Notes under the pieces: model-generated
The model's database searches: none
What the model was told of the DNA's origin: nothing
What the model saw: the letters and a program-made list of their open reading frames with translations, nothing else
Assembly (NCBI GenBank): GCA_964019425.1
Contig: OZ025825.1
Span: 651,001-715,000, forward strand
Direction of reading: 5' to 3'
Source: Flectonema sp. DT1601
Lineage: Eukaryota; Euglenozoa; Diplonemea; Diplonemida; Diplonemidae
Length of the DNA: 64,000 bases
Program-made: the position numbers and the translations under genes
In this document: positions 33,411 through 44,166 of the stretch, piece after piece
Position numbering within the stretch: the first letter of the stretch is position 1
Layout: every line of letters begins with the position of its first letter

Positions 33411-36400
33411 ATGATATTAAAGAATTGCGCAATAAGTGAAGGATCAGATATCGTTCGAAAATTAATCGCAGCTCATGAGAATATGTCTGACGGGATGAGA
33501 ATGATTGCAGAACGACGTCAGACTCATATTCATCAAGACCTCCCTCAAGGAGTAAGACCAACAGATCTACTCATGAGAGAATTAAACAAGACTAGGACCA
33601 GGGATATGGATGTTCTCGATCCCATTCTGTATGAGTTGAAAGTCGTGTTCGAGTCTCCCAACAGTGATGGTGAATGTGGTGTACGAGAACATGAATTTCT
33701 CAGTACATTCGGTCCGGTATTCATGCCTGGTGGGTCACCTGAAGATCTCGCTCAATGGTTTAATAATATCGACTACGATGCCAATGGTCTTGTTGAGTGG
33801 AATGAATTTTGTTCATTTATTATGAGTTCAAGGTATCTTGATTTGGTATGTAGTTTTTTTTTTTTGAAGGCATCGGCGTTAAGCCACCGATTCGTTAGTG
33901 ATTTGATGCAGAAAGAGATAAAAAAGAATAATATATCCTCTTCTGTTGGTTTTCTTTAGTTTATTGTTCCATGTTTTTATTATAATAATAAAAGGGAGAA
34001 TAATCGAACCATACTGTCTATAAACCAATGCCCCATCGATACGGCTGTATTGCGAGTCTTGAATTTTATCATGGAGCATTGTTCATCTTCATAGCGGCTC
34101 GTTACAGAAATTACAATTCGTGAGGCCCTGAGAGGGGATCTTTATCCTTTGTGTACTTTCCTTGGCTGTTAAAGTAAACAAACAATTACGCAACTCATTA
34201 AATAAAGTCAGGAGGAATTCCCTTCCGATCACCAATAAATTCTTCAACATTACCTCCCGTGCGTGGATTCCATCTGAAAAAAAATAAAAATAAATGAACT
34301 TCTTGCCTTCTTGATGGTATGCTTCAGTTCTGACTTTGTTAGATTACCTCCGATATAATGGAAGTTATTACTCTTCGTATTATTATTGGAAGTTGTATTT
34401 TTCGCATTTGTAGGAGTCTTGACGAAGTGTTCCTCCAGCAGGGCAGGTGGTTCTCATCAAACTCAGGAATGTGAATATCACGTCCTTCATCCGTCTCAAG
34501 GTCCTTTATATCTTTTTGAACGCATATGCAAAGCCTTCACCTTTTGTAAACTTTCCGTATCAGGGATAGAAGCATTCCACGTTCTTCTTCTCTTTCCCTT
34601 CTCCTGATGTTTCTCTTCTACTGGGAGTTCATCTTATTAATACTCATGGAAAGCACTCTCTCGATAGTTCCTTCTACATAGATATCCTTTAGTACTAAGT
34701 CCGTTTTTCTTAGCCAGATAACGCTAATAACTTGTTTATTGGATTCTTATTTTTTTTAATCTGAAAAAAATATTCCAAAACCCCGCTGCCTCAAATACTT
34801 AGGAAGAATTCTTAAATTAGTTTCTTTTATTTTTAGTAGTATTGAATACACTTTAATTTTGTGGCTGATATCTGTTTATCTGAAACTCAGATATATCTGG
34901 ACGGAACATGTTCAGAAATGTTGGAACACTGATTTTTGTTCACAATCTAATTATTTAATTTATTCTGCACTCACATTTGAGAGTCTTTTACAGTTGTGTG
35001 GTATCGAACTGACTGGTACCTGCTGTACTTCATTTTTTTTAGATTTTTTTTTTTTTAAAAAAATAAAAATAAAAAAATAGGATTCCAATTCCGAACCGGT
35101 TTTTTCAACAACTGCAGTACCGTTTGAAGATTTTCACAGAGACAGCATTACTAAGATTCTTCACAACACCACTTCTAATGCATACTACACATCATCTACA
35201 GACGGTACCGTTAGACTCTGGAATCCAACAGCACTGTCCCAACCCGGTAGAGTAATTCACAGCTGTGTTGGAATGGGAACATATATAACTGACATGAAGT
35301 GGATAAGCGAATTAAATAAATTAATCGTATTGCAATCTGACAGGGCTATATCTGTTTATGACTGTGCTTGTTTTGGAAGAACTCGTAGAAACCCTTTATT
35401 AAAAGTTCTCAAAGGAACCGATTCATCATGTCGAAGACGGTCTCAACGACCAATAGCATACCGATTAGTCGAAACCAATGCTGGAGAGAATAGCTTTAGA
35501 GGTAAATCACCTCAAGGAGTATTCGCGAAGCTCACAGGAGAAAAATCAGATGGTAGGAAATTACATAAATCATCAAGAAAAAAACAACAAACTGAAATGA
35601 ACAACTACGAACTGCATGCTGTTGAAGCCGTTCCCTTATTCGATTTGAAACCTCCAACACTGACCGTTGACTATTCTTCTTTTGTAGGAGGGGGGAGTTA
35701 CTTTATTGGATCAGGAAATGGGTGTATAAATTTATATAATGGAAAGGGTAACGAAGACAGGGTCCAAGATGGTCACGTCTCAGTAGTTCACAAGTGGAAA
35801 CCTCACTCCGATTGGATAACAAAAGTTCAGGTGGTTCAGTCTCTTGATTCCGTGGTGTCGTCAAGCACTGATGAATCAATAAAAATTTTAAATTTGGAAA
35901 AAGGTCAGACATACGTCACTATGAAAGACACAAACACGATAAAAACAGTCAATGGATTTGGAAAACGATGCAATAAAGGAGTGTTCGGATTTGACTACAA
36001 CGCGGAATTGAACTTGTTAGCATCTTGGGGAGAAAATCGAAGATTTTTAATTTGGAATCCGTTGACTGCTACGTGTTTATTTAGTAAAATGGATCACGGC
36101 TCAAGCATTACTGAAGTGTTATTTAAATCAAATCATCAATTTTTATCAGTTTCTGAAGACAAAACAATTCAAATTTGGGACATCAGAACATTCAAATGCG
36201 TTCAAACAATTGTTGACAAACACAGCAACAGTGAAGATCATTACCGTGCTATTTGTTGGGATGAACCGAGAAAAACTATAATTTCAGGTGTTAACCATCC
36301 TGTTTTATATCGAACCAGAGCTTCTCAAGATAGAATTGACTCAGGCCTATCATCAGTCGGTGATATCAGTACCGACTCTGGTCATACAAAACCGATTATT

Positions 36401-38392
36401 ACCGTTCTTTATAATCCAAAATTTTGGCATATTCTCACCATCGATAGAGAAAAAATAAACGCATGGGATATGTCAACTGGTGAGAAAATAGTATCATGGC
36501 TACCAGTTGATTCAGAAGGGAGAGGGATTACTGCTGCTTGTTTAGGTACTGGAAATAGACGATTGATTATCGCAGTCGATAACGGGTTTTTGTATAGCTT
36601 AAATTACATGAAAAGGATCGTCATCGACACGATCAACACAGCGGCGCGAGATGAGTTCACGATGGTCTTCAGTTTCATCGCTAATGAAGGAAAGCTTTTC
36701 AGCGAATTATACATCGCAGCTGCTGGTTTGGGTAAAAAAATTTTACTTTATTGTGAAGAAAAAAAGAATAGACAGAGGCTTAAACACTCACTTCCCTTAG
36801 AAAATAACGGTGTCGCAACCACGATGGCTTTCACTTCACCATGTAGATTAATCGTTGGTACCAGTAAGGGTTTTCTATTACTTTATAATCTTAACAATAT
36901 GACTCTAATGTCAGTTTGTAATCAAACAAGCAGATCAGATAATTATGTTGGTGTTCAGCTTCTAAGGCAAGCAGTCACAGCAGCAACGGGTACGAGCGCG
37001 CTTAGAGCTGGTCCGAATGTTCGTGAGAAGCGAGTGCTCTCAGAACAACGAATGATACATAATGGGTCTTCAACGTCTATGCTTGCGAGACAGAATCAAC
37101 AATGTGAAAAACAATCGACTGTTAAGATTGATGTTAACCCCAATCCAGTAGCTTCTGATTCGAAATTATCGAAATTATCTCAGGCACTTTCGAAAACCAG
37201 CGCCATAGCAGGAGCGACATCCTTCATAGCGTTTCAGAACCTGACTCAGAAATATGTCAGTGAAATGATTGAATCACTTATATACTTAACACCACTACTA
37301 CTGGCAACTCTACACGGAAACGGTGACCTCTCAATCTGGAAAATTAGTAAAGAAACTCATCAGAGTTTTATAGTCGAGTGTATTCCTGTTTCACACAGGG
37401 CTGGAGAAGCAGCTAAGGCTCTCTATTACAATTCACAGAAAGAAATATTGTACACTGGTGATGATGAAGGTTTCCTTTCTGCTTTTTATATGGCGGAATC
37501 GGTTGTGAGTCTGTCGATGGAAATTATAAAGAAAGATGATAGGAAAAGTCGAGGACGTCTTGGTAAGGGAATGTCAGCACCTCCAGCTGTAAACCCTCGG
37601 GCTCTAAGAACTGAAAAAACAAAGCTAGTTTTATGTATAAAAGCACATACTAACGCTGTTAACAGTATTACTGTTGTGGAACAGTCAGATGAGCTAATTG
37701 TGACGGCAGGGAATGATTGGTATTGTAGAGTCTGGTCGTCTGTTGGTCTTCACATCGCAACATTTGGATCAACTGAATGGCCACGTTTCTTATCATCAAA
37801 ACAGTCAACAGAAATCAAATCAGATTATGTTAATATCGACAGTGAAGGAAAGAATAATCAACCCGACACTCGAAATTGCATTCGAACTCATTACTTCGCA
37901 ATCAGATTCCCTCACTTGGTAAAACCTTGTGATGGAGTTTCTCTTGGTGAGGTTATTAGAAATAATTCAAAGAGCAATAATCAAATAGCTACCACATCAT
38001 CAAAACCTAACAATGACACACCATCAGTTCAATTAACTATACCAGACAGTGAAATAGAACCAGAAGTACCACGTAACGTAGACAGAATGATATCATACAC
38101 CATGAGAAAGACAAGAGATCCTTCTTTAAGACGTGCCTTGGAAATGCAACGTCTAGAACCAGATTGTATTCCTCACAAGGATATGGAGGGAACAATAAAC
38201 CTCGCTCTTGATAAAGTAAGGGAATATCAACGATACAAGAATCCATCAGCATCTCAGTATGCTACTTTAAGATTACCTCCTCCTCGTAGTCTAAAGAATA
38301 AAGGAAAGAGGGATCCGTTGTCTATCTTAAACTCACCAGCCATTGCAAGTATTCCTAGTTTGCTTCCTCTGGAGCCGAGTTCATATAAGTGA
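33411..38392 (+). CDS. EF-hand plus WD-repeat protein (WDR49/EFCAB8 type)
   Basis: Proposed two exons, 33411-33845 and 35081-38392 (1248 residues). The donor GTATGT at 33846 and the acceptor AG at 35079-35080 are both phase 0; the intron is 1235 bp, long for this window. Exon 1 has a degenerate calcium loop (ESPNSDGECGVREHEF) and a good EF-hand, WFNNIDYDANGLVEWNEF. Exon 2 begins with a linker and then WD blades: YYTSSTDGTVRLWNP, VVSSSTDESIKILNL, FLSVSEDKTIQIWDIRTF, ILTIDREKINAWDM, ILYTGDDEGFLSAFY and IVTAGNDWYCRVWSS. The EF-hand then WD order is that of WDR49/WDR64/EFCAB8-like proteins, which are linked to cilia and flagella. If the join is wrong, these are two genes. A possible decayed minus-strand stretch lies inside the intron. 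Confidence 0.68.
34180..34740 (-). pseudogene. Possible decayed minus-strand coding remnant within the long intron
   Basis: Protein-like stretches in more than one frame occur on the minus strand, the most convincing being WNPRTGGNVEEFIGDRKGIP near the 3' end, followed by a stop. Several breaks separate them. The stretch is free of the A/T runs usual in spacers. No family was recognised, so origin and identity stay open. Confidence 0.3.
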
Positions 38393-38578
38393 TCGTAAAG
38401 GCCGTTTGTTGTTTTTCAATATCAGCGGCTTCTCCGACCGAAAAAAAAAACTTTCATTTACACACATTCTTTTTATTATTCGTTTTTCTTTGTTAAAAAA
38501 GTATTATTATTTTTTTTTTATTATTTATTATTATCATTATGTTCTTTAACAGCTACTCAAAAAAAAAAACATAACATT

Positions 38579-38610
38579 TTTCACTGCAAAACTCTTGATT
38601 TGCAGTGAAA
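38579..38610 (+). other. Perfect 12-bp hairpin before the zinc-finger gene
   Basis: TTTCACTGCAAA (38579-38590), loop ACTCTTGA, TTTGCAGTGAAA (38599-38610). It lies between the WD gene stop and the acceptor AG at 38633-38634. Confidence 0.75.
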
Positions 38611-38661
38611 CGCAATTAATTCTTTTTTTTTTAGTTTAGACAGACAAAAAGAATTATTGTA

Positions 38662-39333
38662 ATGAGTGAACCATCATTCTCGTGTCTTCACTGTGGTAAG
38701 AATTATCAAAGGTCATCTCATTATATTGATCACTTACAACAAGTTGGATGTGATCGACTAGCTGATTTGATATTTAACGTCCCTGGTGATAATGCAATCC
38801 CAGATGAGGGCGAGTGGATTCAACGACATGAAATTTTACGAGAAATTATTGAACAAGATGATCCAAACTGTGTTAATATGCCGCTGAGAACATCAATTCA
38901 AATTAGGAGAGCCAGTATGAATAATCGACACACAGGAACTCCTTATATCAAACCTGAGGATGTATCATCACCGGAATGGGTTTTTGAAAACAAATCAAAA
39001 CTACTAACTAATTACAGTAGGTATACTGATGTTGTTGATCGTATATGGTATTCCCCAGTTGGTGGTGATGTCCAAGAAGAACAAGCTGGTGCCTCGACAA
39101 TATTAAATTCTATTCCTCATGACGTTCTATCTGATGTTAGTGTTAGACCTGAAGACACTACCACGACTGATGTAATATATAAAATTAAAAAATTATTCAC
39201 TGATGGAGCGACTAACCAACAGCAAGTATCGTCTCTTAATGCTGCGAGAAAACTTCTCCCGCCAAACGCGACGTACTCAACTTCATATTCAGAGCTTCCA
39301 GCTGTTGAAGCCGAGTTAACTGTAGTGGAATAA
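38662..39333 (+). CDS. Zinc-finger protein, function unknown
   Basis: Single exon, 223 residues; ATG 38662 follows T-rich tract and AG at 38633-38634. Residues 6-30 form a finger of CxxC...H...C type (CLHCGKNYQRSSHYIDHLQQ, then VGC). The rest is acidic and without a firm match. The stretch NYSRYTDVVDRIWYSP has a weak likeness to the end of CCR4/EEP-type nucleases (YTxxxDYIWYS), but the catalytic residues of that family are not present. A role in RNA or DNA binding is inferred only from the finger. Confidence 0.6.
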   Translation: MSEPSFSCLHCGKNYQRSSHYIDHLQQVGCDRLADLIFNVPGDNAIPDEGEWIQRHEILREIIEQDDPNCVNMPLRTSIQIRRASMNNRHTGTPYIKPEDVSSPEWVFENKSKLLTNYSRYTDVVDRIWYSPVGGDVQEEQAGASTILNSIPHDVLSDVSVRPEDTTTTDVIYKIKKLFTDGATNQQQVSSLNAARKLLPPNATYSTSYSELPAVEAELTVVE

Positions 39334-39553
39334 ATAGAAAAATATTCCTATTTTTTTTTTTTTTTTTTTAAAATAAAAGTATCTATGAATAGTAATCTCT
39401 CCCTTCTACACACAGCAATAAATACATGAATAGGAGTGAATCACGTATGGTATAGGTCGGCATTACTTTTCTATTGAGATGGATTATTAATATTTTATAA
39501 AAAAAAAAAAAAACCCCCCCAGCATACACACAAAACAACACACACTCAAAATA

Positions 39554-41056
39554 ATGTCACAGCAGTGCTTTAGCTCTCCACGAAAGTTTCGAGATGAGGA
39601 CATCCCTGTTAGACTTACATACGATGATGTACTGTTAGTACCAAAGATGAGTAATATAAAAAGCAGAAGAGACGTTCACACCCGTACAATGCTATCAAAG
39701 AATGTTATGTTAAATGTTCCCATCGTTGGTGCCAACATGGACACAGTTTGTGAAGTCGATATGTCGATCGCACTCGCTAGAGCTGGCGGCATTGGAATCC
39801 TTCATAGATTCTGCAGCATAGAAGAACAATGTCAGATGGTAAGTAATGTAAAAAGAGCTCAATCATATCACATCTACAATCCACGTTCTGTATCACCAAC
39901 GAGTTCGATAAAGGAAGCCTTGGTGACTATGGAATATGACTATGGTTCGAAATATGGCATTTCATCTGTTGTCGTTCTCGAGGGTGACACTCTGGTTGGA
40001 ATCCTCACTAGAACTGATATTCAATTTCACATGTCGTCAACAAACGTACTCGTCAAGGATGTCATGATTCCCAAGTCAAAACTAATTACGACCACAAATG
40101 ATGAAATTTCTATTTCAGAAGCTCAGAAGATCATGCACGACGGACGCATAAGTAACTTGCCTGTCGTAGATTCAAATTTCAGACTGAAATTTCTGATCAC
40201 TGCGACTGATATTTGCAAATTATTACAAAACAGCAACGCGACAATGGATTTAGAAGGAAGGCTACGAGTAGGAGCTGCTGTTGGTGTCAAACAAGGAGAC
40301 TTAGAGAGAGCTAGAAGACTTGTTGAGGTCGGAGCAGACGTTCTAGTAATTGACATCGCTCACGGTCATAGTTTGTTAGAAATTGAAATGCTAAAACTAC
40401 TAAAAAGCGACCCAGTCATCACATCAAAGAATGTCGATATCATTGCCGGAAACATCTGCACAGCCAAAGCAGCTGAAGACCTAATTGCGGCAGGTGCTGA
40501 CGGATTGAAGGTCGGAGTAGGTCCAGGCTCTATTTGTATTACTAGAAAGGTAGCTGGTTCAGGAATGCCTCAACTCTCTGCATTGTTTGAAGTTTGCCCA
40601 ATCGCTAATTCTGCTGGTGTTCCCGTAATAGCTGATGGTGGGATTAGGTTATCGGGTGATGTCTCAAAGGCTCTAGCTGCGGGGTCAAGCACAGTCATGC
40701 TCGGATCTACCCTCGCAGGCACAGATGAATCCCCAGGATCACTTCTAGTCAAAGATGGGAAGAAAGTAAAAGTAGTCCGAGGAATGGCAGGCTACGGAGC
40801 CAACATGGCGAAGAACGAACGTGAAAAACAGTCTCAAGACAATATTTTCGAAATGACTCCAGAAGGTGTTGAGGGAATCGTTCCTTACAAAGGCGGTGCT
40901 CAGGGGATTATTAACTCGATGGTGGGAGGTCTTCGAAGCGGAATCAGTTACTGCGGTGCTTCGAACATCCCAGAAATGCAACGCATGTGTGATTTCGTAA
41001 GAATTACGTCTGCTGGACTTCAGGAGTCAGGTCATCATGACATTTCTAAGATGTGA
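39554..41056 (+). CDS. IMPDH: IMP dehydrogenase with CBS pair and PTS1 tail
   Basis: Single exon, 500 residues, close to the family length. It oxidises IMP to XMP with NAD+, the committed step to GTP. Seen: [15 protein letters not shown] at the N-terminus, [10 protein letters not shown], a CBS pair at ~110-225 ([31 protein letters not shown]), [31 protein letters not shown] with the active-site Cys in the loop, [21 protein letters not shown], the flap region [11 protein letters not shown] and [14 protein letters not shown] reductase is a near relative, but the flap and length favour IMPDH. The last residues are HHDISKM; SKM is an accepted variant of the peroxisomal PTS1, so a glycosome/peroxisome place is inferred, as in kinetoplastids. 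The acceptor AG is at 39521-39522 after a C run. Confidence 0.93.
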   Translation: MSQQCFSSPRKFRDEDIPVRLTYDDVLLVPKMSNIKSRRDVHTRTMLSKNVMLNVPIVGANMDTVCEVDMSIALARAGGIGILHRFCSIEEQCQMVSNVKRAQSYHIYNPRSVSPTSSIKEALVTMEYDYGSKYGISSVVVLEGDTLVGILTRTDIQFHMSSTNVLVKDVMIPKSKLITTTNDEISISEAQKIMHDGRISNLPVVDSNFRLKFLITATDICKLLQNSNATMDLEGRLRVGAAVGVKQGDLERARRLVEVGADVLVIDIAHGHSLLEIEMLKLLKSDPVITSKNVDIIAGNICTAKAAEDLIAAGADGLKVGVGPGSICITRKVAGSGMPQLSALFEVCPIANSAGVPVIADGGIRLSGDVSKALAAGSSTVMLGSTLAGTDESPGSLLVKDGKKVKVVRGMAGYGANMAKNEREKQSQDNIFEMTPEGVEGIVPYKGGAQGIINSMVGGLRSGISYCGASNIPEMQRMCDFVRITSAGLQESGHHDISKM

Positions 41057-42064
41057 TGTATTTTTTGTATTTAAAAAAAAAAAAAAAAAAATCAAATATA
41101 AGACTTATTAAGTATGGTAAGGATTTTATTTTTTCACGTACCCCGAACGTGCTACACTCTTCCCCCTTGGGCTTGAACAAGATTTTTTTAAGTGTTTTTT
41201 TTTATCTTTTTTTTTTTTGAATAATGTATTATTATTGATCTTTGTGTAGTAATAAATTAAGCTTTCCCCATTCCACTTTGCCAGCTCTGATCGGTGGCTT
41301 TTTAACAAAATTTTTTCATAAATTTAACCCTATTGTTATTATTTTTTTTAAAACATCTTTTTTTCTTTTTAGCAGCACTATTTGTGTGATATTTTCTGAC
41401 TATAAAAAAAAAAAAAAAAAAAAAAACTTTTGCGTTTTTTTTCTTTGTGTGGTAAGACTGAAATTAAAGATTATTATGTGAGGGGTTTTATTTTATTTTT
41501 TCTTTTTTTTTTCTGAGAAAAAAATTCTTCTTTTGAGATCCAAAACAAGACTTTTGTTCTTTTTGCTTTGCTTCCTTTCTGATACCTAAGGATGAGATCT
41601 TAACCTTTGGCTTTCAGTTGTTTTTTAATTTAGAATAAATAAATAAATAAAAAAAAAACTGTCGACACCTACACCCGAGCAGTAGTATTTTTTTTTTTTT
41701 TTTTTGAGATCTGCTTCTTAAGTGAAAATTATGATTTTTTGAGTGGTTTTTTATTTTAAAAAAAAAATTAAGTTAAAATTTCTTTTTTAAAAAAGATTAT
41801 TTAACTCTCCAACAGGACACATCTCATTACGATGTCATCACTTTCTGTGTTCATAAATAGAGATCGAATTCAGTCATTTCTAAGCGACTGCGAAAAAGCA
41901 AAAACGTTTCTGATTTCCGACTAGCAGCGCCAAGCCCTAATGCAAGTGATTCTTTAACCCCCGTTGTACTTCACTCCTCAGGAACTCACCGAACAAGATC
42001 AAGGGCTCAATTATATTTTTTAAAAAAGATTATTTAACTCTCCAACAGGACACATCTCATTACA
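41057..42064. other. Spacer containing a copy of the next gene's 5' end
   Basis: No separate gene. It holds long A/T runs near 41072, 41405 and 41690, and the duplicated block described below. The first copy includes its own AG and ATG (41832), giving a reading frame of about 31 codons that stops near 41924; it could act as an upstream ORF or be dead. Confidence 0.7.
41783..41884 (+). repeat. 102-bp duplication, copy 1
   Basis: Identical to 42016-42117 except one base just before the ATG (ACG-ATG here, ACA-ATG there). The offset is 233 bp. It includes TTTAACTCTCCAACAGG and the first 17-18 codons of the oxygenase gene. Confidence 0.95.
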
Positions 42065-42117
42065 ATGTCATCACTTTCTGTGTTCATAAATAGAGATCGA
42101 ATTCAGTCATTTCTAAG
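42016..42117 (+). repeat. 102-bp duplication, copy 2 (true gene start)
   Basis: This copy leads into the intact reading frame. The near identity of the copies shows a recent event. Confidence 0.95.
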
Positions 42118-42871
42118 TAAGGCTTGTGAAGACTTTAATAATACAGGAATATGTATTATTGAGAACTTTTTATCAAATGATATTGCTGAGGGGATGACTG
42201 AGGAAGTGTTGTCGGATCCGTCTGTGAGATACAATGGTACGACACAACATAATATATATCAGCGACAGTCAGATTCAGAATACCCAAATGATCACATCCG
42301 TAACAAGTTGTTAACAACTAGCTGTACTTGTATACCGAATGATAAAATACCAAAGGAGGGAATGTTATCTTCACTTTTCGATAGTGACGATTTAAAGGAT
42401 TTCGTATCAGTGGTAACCAGTCAGACAAAAACAAAAAATCCGAATTTGGATTCGGCTCCAAAACTTTATCGTTACGCCGATCCTCTTGCCGCTTTAACAA
42501 TAAATGTGATCGGTAGAGACGATGTGTTAAATTGGCATTTTGATCAAGCTCCTTTCGTTGTTATTTTACTCTTACAGAACTCAGAATCTGGTGGTCACTA
42601 CGAAGTATTACCAGAATCTCTAACTACAGCTGATGGTTCACTCGATTACAACGCACATGAGTCAGCGTTGTTGGGAGAAAACCCGTCAATTGTACGACAC
42701 AGATTCCCTTCAGGAACTTTAATTATCCATCAAGGCCATCATTCTCTTCATAGAGTCTCTCCTGTAATTGGTGATGTCCTCAGAGTATCAGCACTACTCA
42801 CTTACTCTAATAAAGAGAATGATATGCTTGATGATCATCTTCGAGTTTCCTACTACGGCAGGAGTTCGTAG
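42065..42871 (+). CDS. 2-oxoglutarate/Fe(II)-dependent oxygenase
   Basis: Single exon, 268 residues; ATG 42065 follows AG at 42047-42048. The double-stranded beta-helix motif is present: iron ligands H and D in LNWHFDQAPF (~residues 158-160), distal His in HHSLHRVSPV (~229), and the 2OG-binding Arg in GDVLRVSALLTY. The GGHYEVLPES strand lies between. Such enzymes hydroxylate or oxidise small molecules or proteins using oxygen and 2-oxoglutarate. The overall look (IIENFLS at the start, long spacer between HxD and the distal His) is like fungal and algal small-molecule types, but the substrate cannot be told. Its 5' end is duplicated upstream. Confidence 0.82.
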   Translation: MSSLSVFINRDRIQSFLSKACEDFNNTGICIIENFLSNDIAEGMTEEVLSDPSVRYNGTTQHNIYQRQSDSEYPNDHIRNKLLTTSCTCIPNDKIPKEGMLSSLFDSDDLKDFVSVVTSQTKTKNPNLDSAPKLYRYADPLAALTINVIGRDDVLNWHFDQAPFVVILLLQNSESGGHYEVLPESLTTADGSLDYNAHESALLGENPSIVRHRFPSGTLIIHQGHHSLHRVSPVIGDVLRVSALLTYSNKENDMLDDHLRVSYYGRSS

Positions 42872-43093
42872 ACTTTTTTTTTTTTTACAACTGTTTTTTT
42901 TATAATGCAACCAACTGTAAAGATCTGATGTGAAATCACAATCTACTACACAGGTTATGTTTTAATTTTTATTATTTTTACGAGAACTATTTTTTTTTGT
43001 GATTTTATTTTTTAAAATTTTTTTTTTTTTGTCACTTTAGTTTCTTGACACAGTTTTTGAATAAGGAAAAAAAACAAATAAATAATAATAAAG

Positions 43094-44017
43094 ATGGGGG
43101 AGTCTTGTTCAAGCAGCTGTAATGGTTCGGCTTCTGCACAACCGAAGCCGATTAAGAAGAGACAGGACAATAAAGAAATTGTTGATCAAAGAATTCAGGA
43201 GGCTATTAAGAAGTCCCTCTCAGATAGTGACCAGCCAGTCTCAATTGATAAAGTTATGGAAAGTGAATTCTCAAATACGAAATGTGAATTAGGTTTTGTG
43301 AGAGCTGCTCGTATCGCAAATCAATTTAACGAACCCGTCGTTGAAAAATTAGCTGAAAAACACAAAACATGCAAAGCAACATGCGGATACTTTTGTACGG
43401 CAGTAGCGAGAAAACTTGCTGTGAAAGATATGTCACTACAATCAGGAGAAGAAATTTGTTGTTTAATTGAAAATTTGACACACATTTCTGAACTGGAGCT
43501 CTTCCTCGATGAAGCCATGACATTTACCATGAAAGACAGATTTACGTATTGTGATAAAAGTACCGAAATAATGACTACAACTGAGAGAGAGGCGTACCTC
43601 AGAGACTGGATTGCTAATTATGAAATAAGTGATTTCATTCAAAATATTCCACAAACTAAATTCCCAATTGCGTTCTTTCGGCATAATCAAACTGTTGATT
43701 TACCTGATGCGAAACACGTTGAGCGTCGTGTTATAATGGAAGAGGAAGTTCCTCTTGGTGAGTCTGCACCGTTTTTCATTGAAATGTTCTTTCCTCGTCG
43801 GATGTTTATTTCATCTAAGAATGAATTTATTGAAGAATGTGCTACTCGCTGTGTTGATCCAAAATCTGTAATCTGGATTGTCGATTTGAACGGACATTTC
43901 AACGTAGCGATTGCTACCCCTCATTTAAATAAAACAGACCTGCTATACTTAGATTCTATGAATAGCTGCTGCTGTAGCAATGTAGCGAGCGAGGCATTGC
44001 TAGAGCTTTATATGTAG
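43094..44017 (+). CDS. Putative acylated papain-fold protease with UIM
   Basis: Single exon, 307 residues, from ATG 43094 after T-rich tract and AG at 43039-43040 (or 43052-43053). The N-terminus MGESCSSSC fits N-myristoylation at Gly2 with palmitoylation at Cys5/Cys9. Residues ~30-45 (DQRIQEAIKKSLSDS) look like a ubiquitin-interacting motif. A Cys-rich helix start (TCKATCGYFCTAVARKL, ~90-107), a His in NGHFNVAIATP (~268) and an Asp in LLYLDSMNS (~286) occur in the order and spacing of papain-like Cys-His-Asp enzymes, seen in many ubiquitin-like-protein proteases. No known deubiquitinase family was recognised, so catalytic function is inference. ATG13 follows 150 bp downstream. Confidence 0.55.
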   Translation: MGESCSSSCNGSASAQPKPIKKRQDNKEIVDQRIQEAIKKSLSDSDQPVSIDKVMESEFSNTKCELGFVRAARIANQFNEPVVEKLAEKHKTCKATCGYFCTAVARKLAVKDMSLQSGEEICCLIENLTHISELELFLDEAMTFTMKDRFTYCDKSTEIMTTTEREAYLRDWIANYEISDFIQNIPQTKFPIAFFRHNQTVDLPDAKHVERRVIMEEEVPLGESAPFFIEMFFPRRMFISSKNEFIEECATRCVDPKSVIWIVDLNGHFNVAIATPHLNKTDLLYLDSMNSCCCSNVASEALLELYM

Positions 44018-44166
44018 CCGGGGGGAGAGGGGTAGGGGAGAAGGGGTTTTTTTTTTTTTAATTTACATTTCCACATGCTGCCAGGCTTCTAACTCTTTTC
44101 ATTGCAGCTTTGTTGTGTTCTCTTTTGTTTTTCTTTTTCTTCTGTCAGTTATTTTTCCCCCAGCAA

